Origin: JAHJDO01 sp964437505
Lineage (GTDB): Bacteria > JAHJDO01
Direction: 5' to 3'
Length of the DNA stretch: 64,000 bases
Assembly: GCA_964437505.1 (NCBI GenBank)
Contig: CAYTGU010000009.1
Location: 9,301 to 73,300, forward strand
Part shown: positions 21,807 to 30,358 of the stretch, piece by piece
Numbering within the stretch: the first letter of the stretch is position 1
How the letters are laid out: every line of letters begins with the position of its first letter
Notes under the pieces: generated by a model
The model's input: only the letters and a program-made list of their open reading frames with translations
Told to the model about the DNA's origin: nothing
Database searches by the model: none
Position numbers and translations under genes: made by a program

Positions 21807-23120
21807 ATGCTAAATTCTAGTTTTTATGGAGGTATTCATCCAGAGGATTCTAAAACCAGTACAAACACAAAGAAAATTCTGAATCTTCGTCCTCCTAAAA
21901 AAGCAATCATCCCTTTGCAGCAGCATACAGGCGCAATATGTAAGCCGCTGGTTGATATTGGAGACATTGTTAAAGTAGGGCAAAAGATTGGTGATGCACA
22001 GGCATTTATATCTGCACCTGTTCACGCCACAATATCAGGTAAAGTAGTAGACATTTCCCCTATGCTACATCCTTTAGGAACTAAGGTTCTGTCTATTATT
22101 ATAGAATCTGATGAGTCCGATACATGGGCTATTGAAGAAACAAAAAGAGACTGGAAAACGCTCAAAGCAGAACAAATAAAACATATTATAAGAGAAGCTG
22201 GTATTGTGGGACTTGGTGGCGCTGCGTTTCCAACACATGTAAAACTTAGCCCGCCGGAAAACAAAAAAGTCGATACATATATTTTAAATGGTGCTGAGTG
22301 TGAACCATTTCTAACAGCTGATCACAGCCTAATGTTGCAATATGCAAAACAAATTGTCATAGGACTCAAAATCTTAATGAAAGCAACTGGCGTAAGAAAA
22401 GGCATAATCGGTATTGAACAAAATAAACCTGATGCACTCAAAGAAATTACTGACGAAATCAATAAAGAATCAGATACAGATGTTGACATAATGGCACTTA
22501 AGGTAAAATATCCTCAGGGAGCTGAAAAACAGCTTATAAAAGCTCTTCTGAAACGTGAAGTGCCAAGCGGCGGACTTCCAATGGATGTAGGAGTAATAGT
22601 TAGTAATGTTGGCACCTCATTTTCAGTATATGAATCTGTTGTAGAAAGAAAACCTCTGGTAGAGCGAATTGTAACTGTAACAGGAGGAGGCATCAGGAAT
22701 CCACAAAATCTTAGAGTAAGAATAGGAACTCCTTTTTCAAATTTAATAGAGGCATGTGAAGGAGTCAAAGAAGAAATAGGCAAAATAATAATGGGCGGCC
22801 CAATGATGGGGATCGCCCAATATACAACGGATGTCCCGGTAATAAAAGGTACATCCGGAATACTTGTGCAAACGAAAGACGAGATTTGTGACGAGCCTGA
22901 GGAATGTTGTATAAGATGCGGCAACTGTGCTGGTGTTTGCCCAATGAAAATATTGCCCAATGTAATAACTAACTCTATAAAAAATGACCAGTTTGAACAT
23001 GCAAAAGAATACGGATTATTGGATTGTATGGAATGTGGGGCTTGTACATATGTATGTCCTGCGCACATACCAATAGTCCAGTATATAAAATATGGAAAAA
23101 CGCAACTAAGAAAAATTTAA
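21807..23120 (+). CDS. rnfC: Rnf complex subunit C (NADH-facing)
   Basis: RnfC is the peripheral subunit where NAD+/NADH meets the ferredoxin:NAD+ oxidoreductase Rnf, which pumps Na+ or H+ across the inner membrane. The protein (437 aa from the ATG at 21807) has the N-terminal FYGGIHPEDSK and barrel-sandwich region (PLQQHTGAICKP), the NADH/FMN-type GLGGAAFPTHVKL, an SLBB part, and two C-terminal [4Fe-4S] motifs CIRCGNCAGVCP and CMECGACTYVCP. A TTG at 21798 is possible but unlikely. It leads the order rnfCDGEAB, as in Acetobacterium and Clostridia, and overlaps rnfD by one base (TAATG). Confidence 0.96.
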   Translation: MLNSSFYGGIHPEDSKTSTNTKKILNLRPPKKAIIPLQQHTGAICKPLVDIGDIVKVGQKIGDAQAFISAPVHATISGKVVDISPMLHPLGTKVLSIIIESDESDTWAIEETKRDWKTLKAEQIKHIIREAGIVGLGGAAFPTHVKLSPPENKKVDTYILNGAECEPFLTADHSLMLQYAKQIVIGLKILMKATGVRKGIIGIEQNKPDALKEITDEINKESDTDVDIMALKVKYPQGAEKQLIKALLKREVPSGGLPMDVGVIVSNVGTSFSVYESVVERKPLVERIVTVTGGGIRNPQNLRVRIGTPFSNLIEACEGVKEEIGKIIMGGPMMGIAQYTTDVPVIKGTSGILVQTKDEICDEPEECCIRCGNCAGVCPMKILPNVITNSIKNDQFEHAKEYGLLDCMECGACTYVCPAHIPIVQYIKYGKTQLRKI

Positions 23121-24076
23121 TGTATACTCTTTCAGTATCTCCTCATATTCATTCCCACCTATCAGTTAAAAAGATAATGTGGGATGTTATAATAGCACTT
23201 GTGCCCGCGTTTGGTATGGGGATTTATTTTTTTGGTACACAAGCATTGTATCCAGCCCTAATAAGCATCTTCACAGCTATAATAACTGAGGCAGTCATAT
23301 CCAAAATAAGAGGACGCAAAACTATATCAAATGGCAGCGGCATTGTAACAGGACTTTTGTTAGGTATGATAATACCTCCAGGCGTACCTTTATGGCTGCC
23401 TGCGGTCGGAGCTGTGTGCGCTGTCATACTTGGGAAAGAGGTATTTGGCGGTCTTGGACGCAATATATTCAACCCTGCTCTTATAGGCAGAGCAATACTT
23501 ATGGCTTCATGGCCTACTTTTATGACCACATGGCTGGCACCACAACCAGGCCTGTTCAAAAGGATTGATACCATAACCAGTGCAACTCCATTAGCAATAG
23601 TAAAGCTTAATCTGGCTCAAGAACTTCCTTCCTATTGGAATCTGTTTATTGGGAACATAGGAGGATCTATTGGAGAGACATCTGCTCTTGCCCTGCTGCT
23701 GGGCGCAATATATTTATTTATAAGAAAACGAATCTCATGGCACACTCCTGTTTCCTACATTGGGTGTGTAGCACTGCTTTCCTGGATATTCGGCCATAAT
23801 GGTTTATTCACAGGAGATCCATTATTTAGCATACTGAGTGGAGGATTGATTTTAGGCGCTTTCTTTATGGCAACAGATTATGTAACAACACCTATAACAC
23901 CTAAAGGTAAAATTATATTTGGATTAGGAGCTGGAATAATAGTAGTTTTGATAAGGTTAAAAGGCGGATATCCTGAAGGAGTGTGCTATTCCATATTATT
24001 GATGAATGCTGTAACTCCGTTGATAGACAGGTGGAAGTGGACAATACCCAGAAAATTCGGAAAAATAAATGCGTAA
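23120..24076 (+). CDS. rnfD: Rnf complex subunit D (covalent FMN, membrane)
   Basis: RnfD is an NqrB-like integral membrane subunit with a covalently bound FMN and takes part in ion translocation. From the ATG at 23120 it has 318 residues, starting MYTLSVSPHIHSHLSVKKIMWDV, the family N-terminus. It has 8-10 membrane segments and the FMN-attachment region ITSATPLAI. It also has the conserved GGLGRNIFNPALIGRA block and FFMATDYVTTPITPKG near the end. An upstream in-frame ATG at 23024 lies inside rnfC and is rejected. It overlaps rnfG by 8 nt. Confidence 0.95.
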   Translation: MYTLSVSPHIHSHLSVKKIMWDVIIALVPAFGMGIYFFGTQALYPALISIFTAIITEAVISKIRGRKTISNGSGIVTGLLLGMIIPPGVPLWLPAVGAVCAVILGKEVFGGLGRNIFNPALIGRAILMASWPTFMTTWLAPQPGLFKRIDTITSATPLAIVKLNLAQELPSYWNLFIGNIGGSIGETSALALLLGAIYLFIRKRISWHTPVSYIGCVALLSWIFGHNGLFTGDPLFSILSGGLILGAFFMATDYVTTPITPKGKIIFGLGAGIIVVLIRLKGGYPEGVCYSILLMNAVTPLIDRWKWTIPRKFGKINA

Positions 24077-24620
24077 CATGTTAAAACTATCTGCGGTTCT
24101 GCTTATAATTGCCGCTATTTCGGGGGTAACGCTAGGCGTAATCTACACTGTTACAAAAGAACCGATTGCAAAACAAGTCAAGCTGGAAGAGGAAAAAGCG
24201 CTAAAGGCCATTTTCCCAAAAGCAACGAGCTTTAATTTAACTACTGGTAAAGACAACTACACTTATTATAAAGTTCATGTAAATAATAAGTTAATAGGGT
24301 ATGCTCTGAATGCATCCGGAAAGGGATTCAGCAGTATAATCAGAGTTAAAATAGGTCTAAATCTAAACAAAAGAATAAAAGATATTAAAATTGTCAAACA
24401 GGGTGAAACTCCAGGTCTTGGAACAAGAGTAGAAGAAACGAAGTTTACAGATCAGTTTATGAAGAAAACCTTGAAACAGGTTTTGCTAAAAAAGGACTCC
24501 AGCAAAGGAACTATTGACGCGTTAACTGGAGCTACTATATCATCGCGCGCTGTTAGTGAAGCTGTACAAAAATCTATAACAAAATTTTTAAAGATTAAGA
24601 AAGAAAAAAATGAGCATTAA
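24069..24620 (+). CDS. rnfG: Rnf complex subunit G (covalent FMN)
   Basis: RnfG carries a covalently linked FMN exposed to the periplasm in the Rnf electron path. The 183 residues have an N-terminal membrane anchor (about 5-27) and the FMN-binding domain with the attachment motif TGATIS at residues 153-158 (phosphoester at T156, by family analogy). NASGKGFSSIIRVKIG and GETPGLGTRVEE match the family. It overlaps rnfD by 8 nt and rnfE by 11 nt, so expression is tightly coupled. Confidence 0.94.
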   Translation: MRNMLKLSAVLLIIAAISGVTLGVIYTVTKEPIAKQVKLEEEKALKAIFPKATSFNLTTGKDNYTYYKVHVNNKLIGYALNASGKGFSSIIRVKIGLNLNKRIKDIKIVKQGETPGLGTRVEETKFTDQFMKKTLKQVLLKKDSSKGTIDALTGATISSRAVSEAVQKSITKFLKIKKEKNEH

Positions 24621-25206
24621 ACAAGATTTTACAAGAGGCATTTTTGCAGAGAATCCCACGTTTCGACTTATTCTCGGCATGTGTCCCACACTTGCTGTTT
24701 CAACTTCATTGGTAAATGCTATAGGCATGGGAGCAGCTACTACCTTTGTGCTTTTAGGGTCCAATATACTTGTTTCTTTATTTAGAAAATTTATACCATC
24801 AAATATTCGCATTCCCGCTTTTATTGTGATCATTGCCACTTTTGTAACTATAGTAGAGCTTATAATGCAAGCATATTTCCCTGCGTTAAATAAATCTCTT
24901 GGAATATTTATTCCATTGATTGTCGTAAACTGTATTATACTTGGCAGAGCAGAGGCTTTTGCATCAAAAAATCCTGTTTTCCCTTCTATTCTGGACGCAT
25001 TAGGCATGGGAATAGGATTTACAGGCGCACTTGCTCTTCTTGGAGCCACAAGAGAAATACTTGGAGCCGGAACAATCTGGGGATATCATATATTGGGAAC
25101 TGGTTTTAACCCCGTAATAATAATGATACTCCCCCCAGGAGCATTTATAGCGCTCGGTCTATTTCTGGGATTCTTTAATAGTCTGGCAAAAAAAAGGAAA
25201 GAGTAA
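24610..25206 (+). CDS. rnfE: Rnf complex subunit E (membrane)
   Basis: RnfE (NqrD-like) is a six-helix inner-membrane subunit that with RnfA holds the membrane iron-sulfur site. The 198 residues contain NPTFRLILGMCPTLAVS with the conserved Cys in the first half, PLIVVNCIILGRAEAFAS with the second conserved Cys, and GATREILGAGTIWG. Together these are diagnostic of RnfE over RnfA. It is followed after 3 bp by rnfA. Confidence 0.95.
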   Translation: MSIKQDFTRGIFAENPTFRLILGMCPTLAVSTSLVNAIGMGAATTFVLLGSNILVSLFRKFIPSNIRIPAFIVIIATFVTIVELIMQAYFPALNKSLGIFIPLIVVNCIILGRAEAFASKNPVFPSILDALGMGIGFTGALALLGATREILGAGTIWGYHILGTGFNPVIIMILPPGAFIALGLFLGFFNSLAKKRKE

Positions 25207-25209
25207 ACA

Positions 25210-25797
25210 ATGCTTTTTACTAAATTATTTATAATATTCCTTTCCGCAGCTCTAGTTCACAACTATGTGTTAAACAGATTTCTTGGTATTTGCCCATTCA
25301 TAGGCGTTTCTAAAAACAGTTCTGCTGCGTTTGGAATGGGGATGGCTGTAATTTTTGTCATGACTATTGCATCAATGGCTACATGGATGATACAGCATTA
25401 CTTATTAATCCCATTAAATATAAGTTTTTTACAAACAATTACATTTATTCTTGTTATTGCAACACTGGTTCAATTTGTGGAAATGGTCATTGCTAAAATA
25501 AGTCCTGCTCTTCAACAGGCATTGGGAATTTATCTTCCACTTATTACTACAAACTGCGCTGTTCTCGGTGTAGCAACAATTAATAGTGATTCCAATCTTG
25601 ATTTTATAGGCAGCATTGTAAATGGTCTTGGCGCTGGTGTAGGTTTTACTATTGCATTGCTTCTTATGTCTGCAATAAGGGAAAGACTGGATTTGACCGA
25701 TGTGCCTGAGTGTATGAAAGGCATACCAATTGCATTTATCATAGCTGGTTTAATGTCACTTGCTTTTATGGGATTTACCGGTTTAGTTTCTCAATAA
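25210..25797 (+). CDS. rnfA: Rnf complex subunit A (membrane)
   Basis: RnfA (NqrE-like) is the inverted-topology partner of RnfE. The 195 residues carry the conserved VLNRFLGICPFIGVS and PLITTNCAVLGVA, each with a Cys that ligates the intramembrane [2Fe-2S] cluster in Rnf/Nqr structures. The end has AIRERLDLTDVPECMKGIPIAFI. Six membrane segments are visible. It is followed by rnfB after 14 bp. Confidence 0.95.
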   Translation: MLFTKLFIIFLSAALVHNYVLNRFLGICPFIGVSKNSSAAFGMGMAVIFVMTIASMATWMIQHYLLIPLNISFLQTITFILVIATLVQFVEMVIAKISPALQQALGIYLPLITTNCAVLGVATINSDSNLDFIGSIVNGLGAGVGFTIALLLMSAIRERLDLTDVPECMKGIPIAFIIAGLMSLAFMGFTGLVSQ

Positions 25798-25811
25798 TAA
25801 AAAGGTTTAAT

Positions 25812-26597
25812 ATGCAAACCATTTTAACAGCAACTCTGCTTCTTGGAGGGCTTGGATTGGTCTTTGGTCTTGTACTTGGCTATGCATCAAGAAAATTCGC
25901 TGTAAAGATTGATCCCAAAATAGAAGAGATTTTTGAAGCTCTTCCAGGGGCAAACTGCGGCGCATGCGGGTTTACAGGTTGTATGGAACTTGCACGGGCA
26001 ATTGTTGAGGGAAAAGGAGAACCGTCTGCGTGCACTCTTGTAGATGAGAAAAAGGCAGAACAAATTTCAAAGATACTGGGCATAGAGATAAAGCAAAAAG
26101 AAAAAACAAAACCAGTTCTCTTATGTCAGAGAACTGCTAATCAGCAAAAAAAATTCCTTTATATTGGCGTTCAGACCTGTAGAGCTGCTATGCTCACCAA
26201 TGAGGGAAATAATTCATGTAATTATGGATGCATCGGTCTTGGAGATTGCCTCAGAATATGCCCATTCGGAGCAATTTCCTTTAAAGAAGGCCTTCCTGTA
26301 TTTGAGGAAGACCTCTGTAAAATGTGCGGGAAATGCATAGAAATATGCCCTAAAAATATTATTAAACTTATTCCCAAAGAGCAAAAAGTTTATGTCGCAT
26401 GCAACAACAGAGATAAGGGAAAAGACGCAAGGGCGGTGTGTAAAGCTGCGTGTATCGGATGTGGCGTATGCATTAAGGCATGTCCGGCAGATGCAATAAC
26501 CTTAGAGAACAATCTGGCGGTAATAGACTCCAAAAAATGCATCAATTGTGGCGAATGTATTAAAAAATGCCCGACAAAGGCAATATTAAAACAGTAA
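25812..26597 (+). CDS. rnfB: Rnf complex subunit B (ferredoxin-facing, multi-cluster)
   Basis: RnfB is the subunit that takes electrons from reduced ferredoxin. From the ATG at 25812 it has 261 residues: one N-terminal membrane helix, then NCGACGFTGC...C for the first [4Fe-4S], the family block CNYGCIGLGDCLRICPFGAI, and three more ferredoxin motifs, CKMCGKCIEICP, CIGCGVCIKACP and CINCGECIKKCP. This long, cluster-rich form matches acetogen and clostridial RnfB rather than the short proteobacterial one. An in-frame start at 25710 lies in rnfA and is rejected. It closes the rnf operon; no terminator is evident before the tRNA promoter. Confidence 0.95.
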   Translation: MQTILTATLLLGGLGLVFGLVLGYASRKFAVKIDPKIEEIFEALPGANCGACGFTGCMELARAIVEGKGEPSACTLVDEKKAEQISKILGIEIKQKEKTKPVLLCQRTANQQKKFLYIGVQTCRAAMLTNEGNNSCNYGCIGLGDCLRICPFGAISFKEGLPVFEEDLCKMCGKCIEICPKNIIKLIPKEQKVYVACNNRDKGKDARAVCKAACIGCGVCIKACPADAITLENNLAVIDSKKCINCGECIKKCPTKAILKQ

Positions 26598-26607
26598 AAC
26601 TTTCCAT

Positions 26608-26635
26608 TTGCTATCATAATAAAAATCTGTATAAT
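26608..26635 (+). promoter_or_regulatory. Promoter of the tRNA-Lys/Leu/Gly-tig operon
   Basis: TTGCTA (26608-26613), a 16-bp spacer and a perfect TATAAT (26630-26635) precede the tRNA-Lys 5' end by 13 bp. Confidence 0.7.
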
Positions 26636-26648
26636 GACGAAATTATCG

Positions 26649-26721
26649 GGGTCGTTAGCTCAATTGGCAGAGCAGCGGACTCTTAATCCGTTGGTTGTGG
26701 GTTCGATTCCCTCACGGCCTA
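26649..26721 (+). tRNA. tRNA-Lys (anticodon CTT)
   Basis: A 73-nt cloverleaf with 7-bp acceptor GGGTCGT/ACGGCCT (two G-U pairs), D arm GCTCAATTGGCAGAGC, anticodon loop ACTCTTAAT with CTT, and T arm GTGGGTTCGATTCCCTC. CCA is not encoded. Confidence 0.96.
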
Positions 26722-26727
26722 CTAAGA

Positions 26728-26811
26728 GCGAGGGTGGCGGAACTGGCATACGCGCTAGATTTAGGATCTAGTTCCTTTACGGGAATGCGGGTTCAACTCC
26801 CGCCTCTCGCA
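26728..26811 (+). tRNA. tRNA-Leu (anticodon TAG)
   Basis: An 84-nt class II tRNA with acceptor GCGAGGG/CTCTCGC, anticodon stem CTAGA/TCTAG around TAG, a long variable arm, and T arm GCGGGTTCAACTCCCGC. It begins 6 bp after tRNA-Lys; CCA is not encoded. Confidence 0.96.
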
Positions 26812-26825
26812 CTGGCAAGTTTTAT

Positions 26826-26897
26826 GCGGGTGTAGCTCAGTGGTAGAGCTCTTCGTTGCCAACGAAGTGGTCGTGGGTTCGAATCTCATCACCCGCT
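26826..26897 (+). tRNA. tRNA-Gly (anticodon GCC)
   Basis: A 72-nt cloverleaf with acceptor GCGGGTG/CACCCGC, anticodon stem TTCGT/ACGAA around GCC, and a T loop TTCGAAT. It is third in the tRNA cluster and 49 bp before tig. Confidence 0.96.
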
Positions 26898-26946
26898 CTG
26901 ATAGAAGAAGAATTTGAATTAGAAGAACAAGGCGAGAAAGGGAACA

Positions 26947-28170
26947 ATGGCAGATACTATTAGTAGCAACGATGTCAAAATAGATATTCAAGATACAGGG
27001 AATTGTAGTCGACTCTTAAAGGTTGAAGTACCGCTTGAAACAGTCGAGAAAGAAACAAAAAATGCATACAGCACACTCCAGAAGACTGCATCTGTACATG
27101 GATTCAGGACAGGCAAAACTCCACATTCTATTTTAAAGATACGCTTTGGGAAATCCCTGAATGAGGAAATCAAGGAGAAACTGATTAATCAAACTTATCA
27201 AGACATACTTAAAAATAATAATCTAGCCCCTGTTTCTGAGCCTAAAATAGACAAGATCATATTTGAGGCAGGAAAGCCATTTACATACGAGATATCTTTA
27301 GAGATAAAGCCTGAGATAAAACTTGCCGTATACAAAGGATTAAAGATATCTGCAAAACCTGTTAATGTTTCTGAAGACGATGCTAACAATGTATTGAAAA
27401 TGAGACAAGAGCAAAACGCGGAATTTCTTCCGGTCAACCGACCTGCAAAAGTTAACGATCAAATAATCATCGATTGTGAGATAATTACCAATAATACACC
27501 ATCAAAAAAACAGACAAACAATCCGTACACATTGGGATCTAAAATATTCCCTGAAGAAGTAGAAAAAGAACTCATTGGGACAAAAATAGAAGACAAGAGA
27601 GAAGTTGAAGTAATTTCAAAAGAAAAGAACATAAAAACTAGTTATAAAATAGCTGTTAAGCAGATAAAAGAGAAACGGCTTCTGCCAATTAACGACGATT
27701 TCGCAAAAGAATTGGGTAACTTTAAAAACCTTAGCGAGCTTAAAGGCGATATTGGAAAGAAACTTAAAAGTGTTGCTGAAGACAAACAGAAAGTAGACAT
27801 TAAGGAGCAGTTATTAGACATGGTTAGTGAGAACTCCAAGATGTTAATCCCGTCAGGACTCCTAGATAAACAAATAGACTATATAGGTACACGTGGTGGA
27901 GAAAAAGACACTGACAAGAACAAATGGAAAGAAAAATATTCAAAAGAAGCAACTAAAGACGTGAAAAAAATGCTTGTTTTGGAGGAGATTGCTGAAAAAG
28001 AAAAACTGGATGTTAGTGCAGAAGAAGCAAAGCAGAAACTTCAGAATCTGGCAGGCGCTAATAAAACAGCTAATATGGACAACTACATTGAATACATACA
28101 AAGGCAAATGAAAAGGCAGAAAATCCTTGACTTTATATACGAAAACGCTCAAATTTTAATTAAAAATTAA
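26947..28170 (+). CDS. tig: Trigger factor (ribosome-associated chaperone/PPIase)
   Basis: Trigger factor binds nascent chains at the ribosome exit tunnel and has peptidyl-prolyl isomerase activity. The 407 residues show the N-terminal ribosome-binding domain with the GFRTGKTP signature (about 56-63), a shortened FKBP-like domain (about 150-235, from RPAKVNDQIIIDCEI), and a helical C-terminal chaperone domain (to NYIEYIQRQMKRQKILDF). It is slightly shorter than the usual 430 or so residues, mostly in the PPIase part. It is followed by clpP, the common tig-clpP order, but clpX is not next. Confidence 0.94.
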   Translation: MADTISSNDVKIDIQDTGNCSRLLKVEVPLETVEKETKNAYSTLQKTASVHGFRTGKTPHSILKIRFGKSLNEEIKEKLINQTYQDILKNNNLAPVSEPKIDKIIFEAGKPFTYEISLEIKPEIKLAVYKGLKISAKPVNVSEDDANNVLKMRQEQNAEFLPVNRPAKVNDQIIIDCEIITNNTPSKKQTNNPYTLGSKIFPEEVEKELIGTKIEDKREVEVISKEKNIKTSYKIAVKQIKEKRLLPINDDFAKELGNFKNLSELKGDIGKKLKSVAEDKQKVDIKEQLLDMVSENSKMLIPSGLLDKQIDYIGTRGGEKDTDKNKWKEKYSKEATKDVKKMLVLEEIAEKEKLDVSAEEAKQKLQNLAGANKTANMDNYIEYIQRQMKRQKILDFIYENAQILIKN

Positions 28171-28210
28171 TAATTGCTGCCAGAGGTAGCCCTTGGGGGG
28201 GAGGAATGTT

Positions 28211-28795
28211 ATGAGTTTAATTCCAATGGTAATAGAGCAGACAGGCAGAACAGAACGCGCGTATGATATTTATTCAAGGTTATTAAAAGACAGGAACATA
28301 ATTATTGGAACAGCTATAGACGATAATGTGGCTAATGTTGTAATTGCACAAATATTGTATCTGGAATTTGAAGCTCCGGATAAAGACATAACGATTTATA
28401 TAAACAGTCCCGGAGGAGTTGCTACTGCAGGACTGGCAATATACGACACTATGCAGTTCGTGAAATCAGATATTTCTACCATTTGCATGGGGCAAGCAGC
28501 AAGCGCTGCTGCCATATTACTCGCTGCAGGGACAAAAGGAAAAAGAATGTCTCTCCCAAATGCGCGCGTCCTTATTCACCAACCCTCAGGAGGTATGCAG
28601 GGACAGGTGTCAGATATTAATATTCACGCAAAAGAAATGCTTGATTTAAAAGATAAAGTTAATAAAATTCTCGCAATGCATACAGGTCAGTCAATAAAAA
28701 GAATAGAAACTGATACAGATAGAGACTTTTTTATGTCAGCTGAACAAGCCAAGAAATATGGTATTATTGACGAGGTAATCACAGTTAAGAAGTAG
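28211..28795 (+). CDS. clpP: ATP-dependent Clp protease proteolytic subunit
   Basis: ClpP is the serine protease chamber that works with Clp ATPases. The 194 residues from the ATG at 28211 carry the catalytic triad S98 (GQAASAAA), H123 (IHQPSGG) and D172 (DTDRDFF), one residue offset from E. coli. GGAGG lies 6 nt before this ATG; the TTG at 28193 is upstream of the ribosome site and is rejected. The start MSLIPMVIEQTGRTERAYDIYSRLL is the family N-terminus. clpX is absent from the next position, where a small MerR-like gene stands instead. Confidence 0.97.
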   Translation: MSLIPMVIEQTGRTERAYDIYSRLLKDRNIIIGTAIDDNVANVVIAQILYLEFEAPDKDITIYINSPGGVATAGLAIYDTMQFVKSDISTICMGQAASAAAILLAAGTKGKRMSLPNARVLIHQPSGGMQGQVSDINIHAKEMLDLKDKVNKILAMHTGQSIKRIETDTDRDFFMSAEQAKKYGIIDEVITVKK

Positions 28796-28804
28796 GAAAA
28801 GCTT

Positions 28805-29143
28805 ATGGCTATTAAAACTGATAGAGACATGAGGAAAAGCAAGGATTTTCAGGAATTAAATGTGCCTGTTGCTGAGAGAAAACGAATGGGTTATGTTGAA
28901 GATAGAGAGCTTGTAACAGAGACAAAAATCTCTTTCTTTGCAATCCAGAATTATATCCAGACCGGACTCCTTGAAATAGATGCTGAAACACCTCAAGGAA
29001 AGAAACTATTTAAAACAGATAAAGCTTTAAAGAGACTAAAAATATTGAATCATATGCAAAAATCACATCCAGTACATGAGTTAAAAAGCACAATATATGA
29101 CCCTGACTTTAATGAAAACGAGTTTCTAGAGAAAAACAAGTAA
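28805..29143 (+). CDS. Small protein with a MerR-like winged-helix signature
   Basis: I do not recognise a named family. In the 112 residues, ETKISFFAIQNYIQTGLLEI (about 40-59) followed by GKKLFKTDKALKRLKILNHMQ (about 65-85) looks like a MerR-type helix-turn-helix with its wing and the RLxxI helix. Charged flanks (residues 1-35 and 86-112) lack an effector domain. It sits 9 bp after clpP and 15 bp before rplM, both codirectional, so it is probably cotranscribed. It may regulate this operon or act as an adaptor; neither is shown. An alternative is a non-DNA-binding MerR-fold protein. Confidence 0.72.
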   Translation: MAIKTDRDMRKSKDFQELNVPVAERKRMGYVEDRELVTETKISFFAIQNYIQTGLLEIDAETPQGKKLFKTDKALKRLKILNHMQKSHPVHELKSTIYDPDFNENEFLEKNK

Positions 29144-29158
29144 TAGGAGATCAAGATA

Positions 29159-29599
29159 GTGAAGACATTTATTCCTAAAGAAGATAATATAGAAAGAATG
29201 TGGTATATTGTAAATGCGGAAGATAAGGTTCTAGGGAGATTGGCGTCTAAAGTTGCAACTATACTCAGAGGGAAACATAAGCCGATATATGTCCCTCATG
29301 CTGATGTTGGAGATTATGTAATTGTTATCAATGCGGCTAAAGTTCGCCTAACAGGTAAAAAACTGGAACAAAAAGTTTATTATCACTACTCGGGGTATCC
29401 TGGAGGTCTTAAAGAAACACCGCTTTCTGACTTGATGAAAAAAAACCCGGAGGAAGTTATAAAAAGAGCTATTAAAGGAATGCTTCCAAAAAATAAACTA
29501 GGTAGAAAAATGCTAACAAAATTAAAGGTTTATCCAGACAAAGAGCATGGTCAGGAAGCTCAAAAACCTGTCCCTGTCCCCGCAGAAATGGAAATATAA
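29159..29599 (+). CDS. rplM: 50S ribosomal protein L13
   Basis: L13 is a 23S rRNA-binding early assembly protein. The 146 residues have the family blocks WYIVNAEDKVLGRLASKVA, LRGKHKPIYVPHADVGDYV, VYYHYSGYPGGLKE and KGMLPKNKLGRKML. It starts with GTG, preceded by AGGAG 9 nt upstream. It forms the universal rplM-rpsI pair with the next gene. Confidence 0.97.
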   Translation: MKTFIPKEDNIERMWYIVNAEDKVLGRLASKVATILRGKHKPIYVPHADVGDYVIVINAAKVRLTGKKLEQKVYYHYSGYPGGLKETPLSDLMKKNPEEVIKRAIKGMLPKNKLGRKMLTKLKVYPDKEHGQEAQKPVPVPAEMEI

Positions 29600-29611
29600 A
29601 GGAGATCTATT

Positions 29612-30028
29612 GTGGCAAAAGTGGCGAAAGCAGCGAAAGCAAAACAAGTATTCTATTCTACTGGCAGACGAAAAACCTCTGTTGCTCGTGTAAGATTAAT
29701 TCCAGGAAAAGGAGAAATAATAATAAATAAAAAACCTTATAAGGATTATTTTGGGAATGATACATTAAGCATAACTATATGCCAGCCATTTCATGAAACA
29801 GATACTCTTGAAAAATATCATATCTTTGCAAGCGTTAAAGGCGGAGGAAGCTCTGGTCAGGCAGGCGCAGTCCGCCATGGTATATCAAGAGCATTAGTAA
29901 AGGCTGATGAAGGATTAAAGGATACTTTAAAGAAAGCTGGGTTTCTTACCCGTGATCCGAGAAAGAAAGAAAGAAAGAAATACGGACAAAAGGGCGCTCG
30001 TAAACAGTTCCAATTTACTAAGAGATAG
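29612..30028 (+). CDS. rpsI: 30S ribosomal protein S9
   Basis: S9 contacts P-site tRNA through its basic C-terminal tail. The 138 residues contain FYSTGRRKTSVARVRLIPGKG, VKGGGSSGQAGAVRHGISRAL and the C-terminal DPRKKERKKYGQKGARKQFQFTKR block ending in the KR that reaches the decoding centre. It starts with GTG after AAGGAG (7 nt spacing), 12 bp after rplM. An A/K-rich N-terminal extension of about ten residues precedes the domain. Confidence 0.97.
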   Translation: MAKVAKAAKAKQVFYSTGRRKTSVARVRLIPGKGEIIINKKPYKDYFGNDTLSITICQPFHETDTLEKYHIFASVKGGGSSGQAGAVRHGISRALVKADEGLKDTLKKAGFLTRDPRKKERKKYGQKGARKQFQFTKR

Positions 30029-30032
30029 TAAG

Positions 30033-30314
30033 GTGTCAGATCAACAACAGATAAAAATCAATGTACTTGGCACAGAATATAAAGTTAAAACTGATAAAGA
30101 TCCATTTCAGATTCGCAAAATTGAAGAGTATCTGAATAATAAAATAAGAGAAATCTCCAACAACACACATATAGCGTCATCTCTTAAAATCGCTACTTGG
30201 GCTGCCCTGTTTATTACAGAAGAATTCCTTTCATATAAAGAAGAAACTAAACAATATGCGCAAAAAATTGATAATATAATTGAGAAAATCAATAAAACAA
30301 ATTTGGAAATATAA
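30033..30314 (+). CDS. zapA: Cell division protein ZapA
   Basis: ZapA cross-links FtsZ filaments at the division ring. From the GTG at 30033 it has 93 residues: an N-terminal strand part (IKINVLGTEYKVKTDKDPFQIRKIEEYLNNKI) and a C-terminal coiled coil (ITEEFLSYKEETKQYAQKIDNIIEKINKT). The in-frame ATG at 29952 is inside rpsI and would add 27 unrelated residues. A 6S RNA follows directly, the zapA-ssrS neighbourhood known from other bacteria. Confidence 0.85.
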   Translation: MSDQQQIKINVLGTEYKVKTDKDPFQIRKIEEYLNNKIREISNNTHIASSLKIATWAALFITEEFLSYKEETKQYAQKIDNIIEKINKTNLEI

Positions 30315-30344
30315 ATTTTCTCTTTAAATAATTATAAACTGTGT

Positions 30345-30350
30345 TACAAT
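30345..30350 (+). promoter_or_regulatory. -10 element of the 6S RNA
   Basis: TACAAT lies 9 bp before the predicted 5' end of the 6S RNA. No strong -35 hexamer is seen upstream. Confidence 0.5.
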
Positions 30351-30358
30351 AACTTAAT

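Noticed and set aside
22514..23068. Minus-strand ORF of 184 codons inside rnfC
   Set aside because: Shadow of rnfC; low-complexity Pro/Ile/Thr composition typical of antisense frames.
23024..23119. Earlier ATG for rnfD
   Set aside because: It adds 32 residues translated from the end of rnfC and not found in the RnfD family; the TAATG junction at 23120 fits better.
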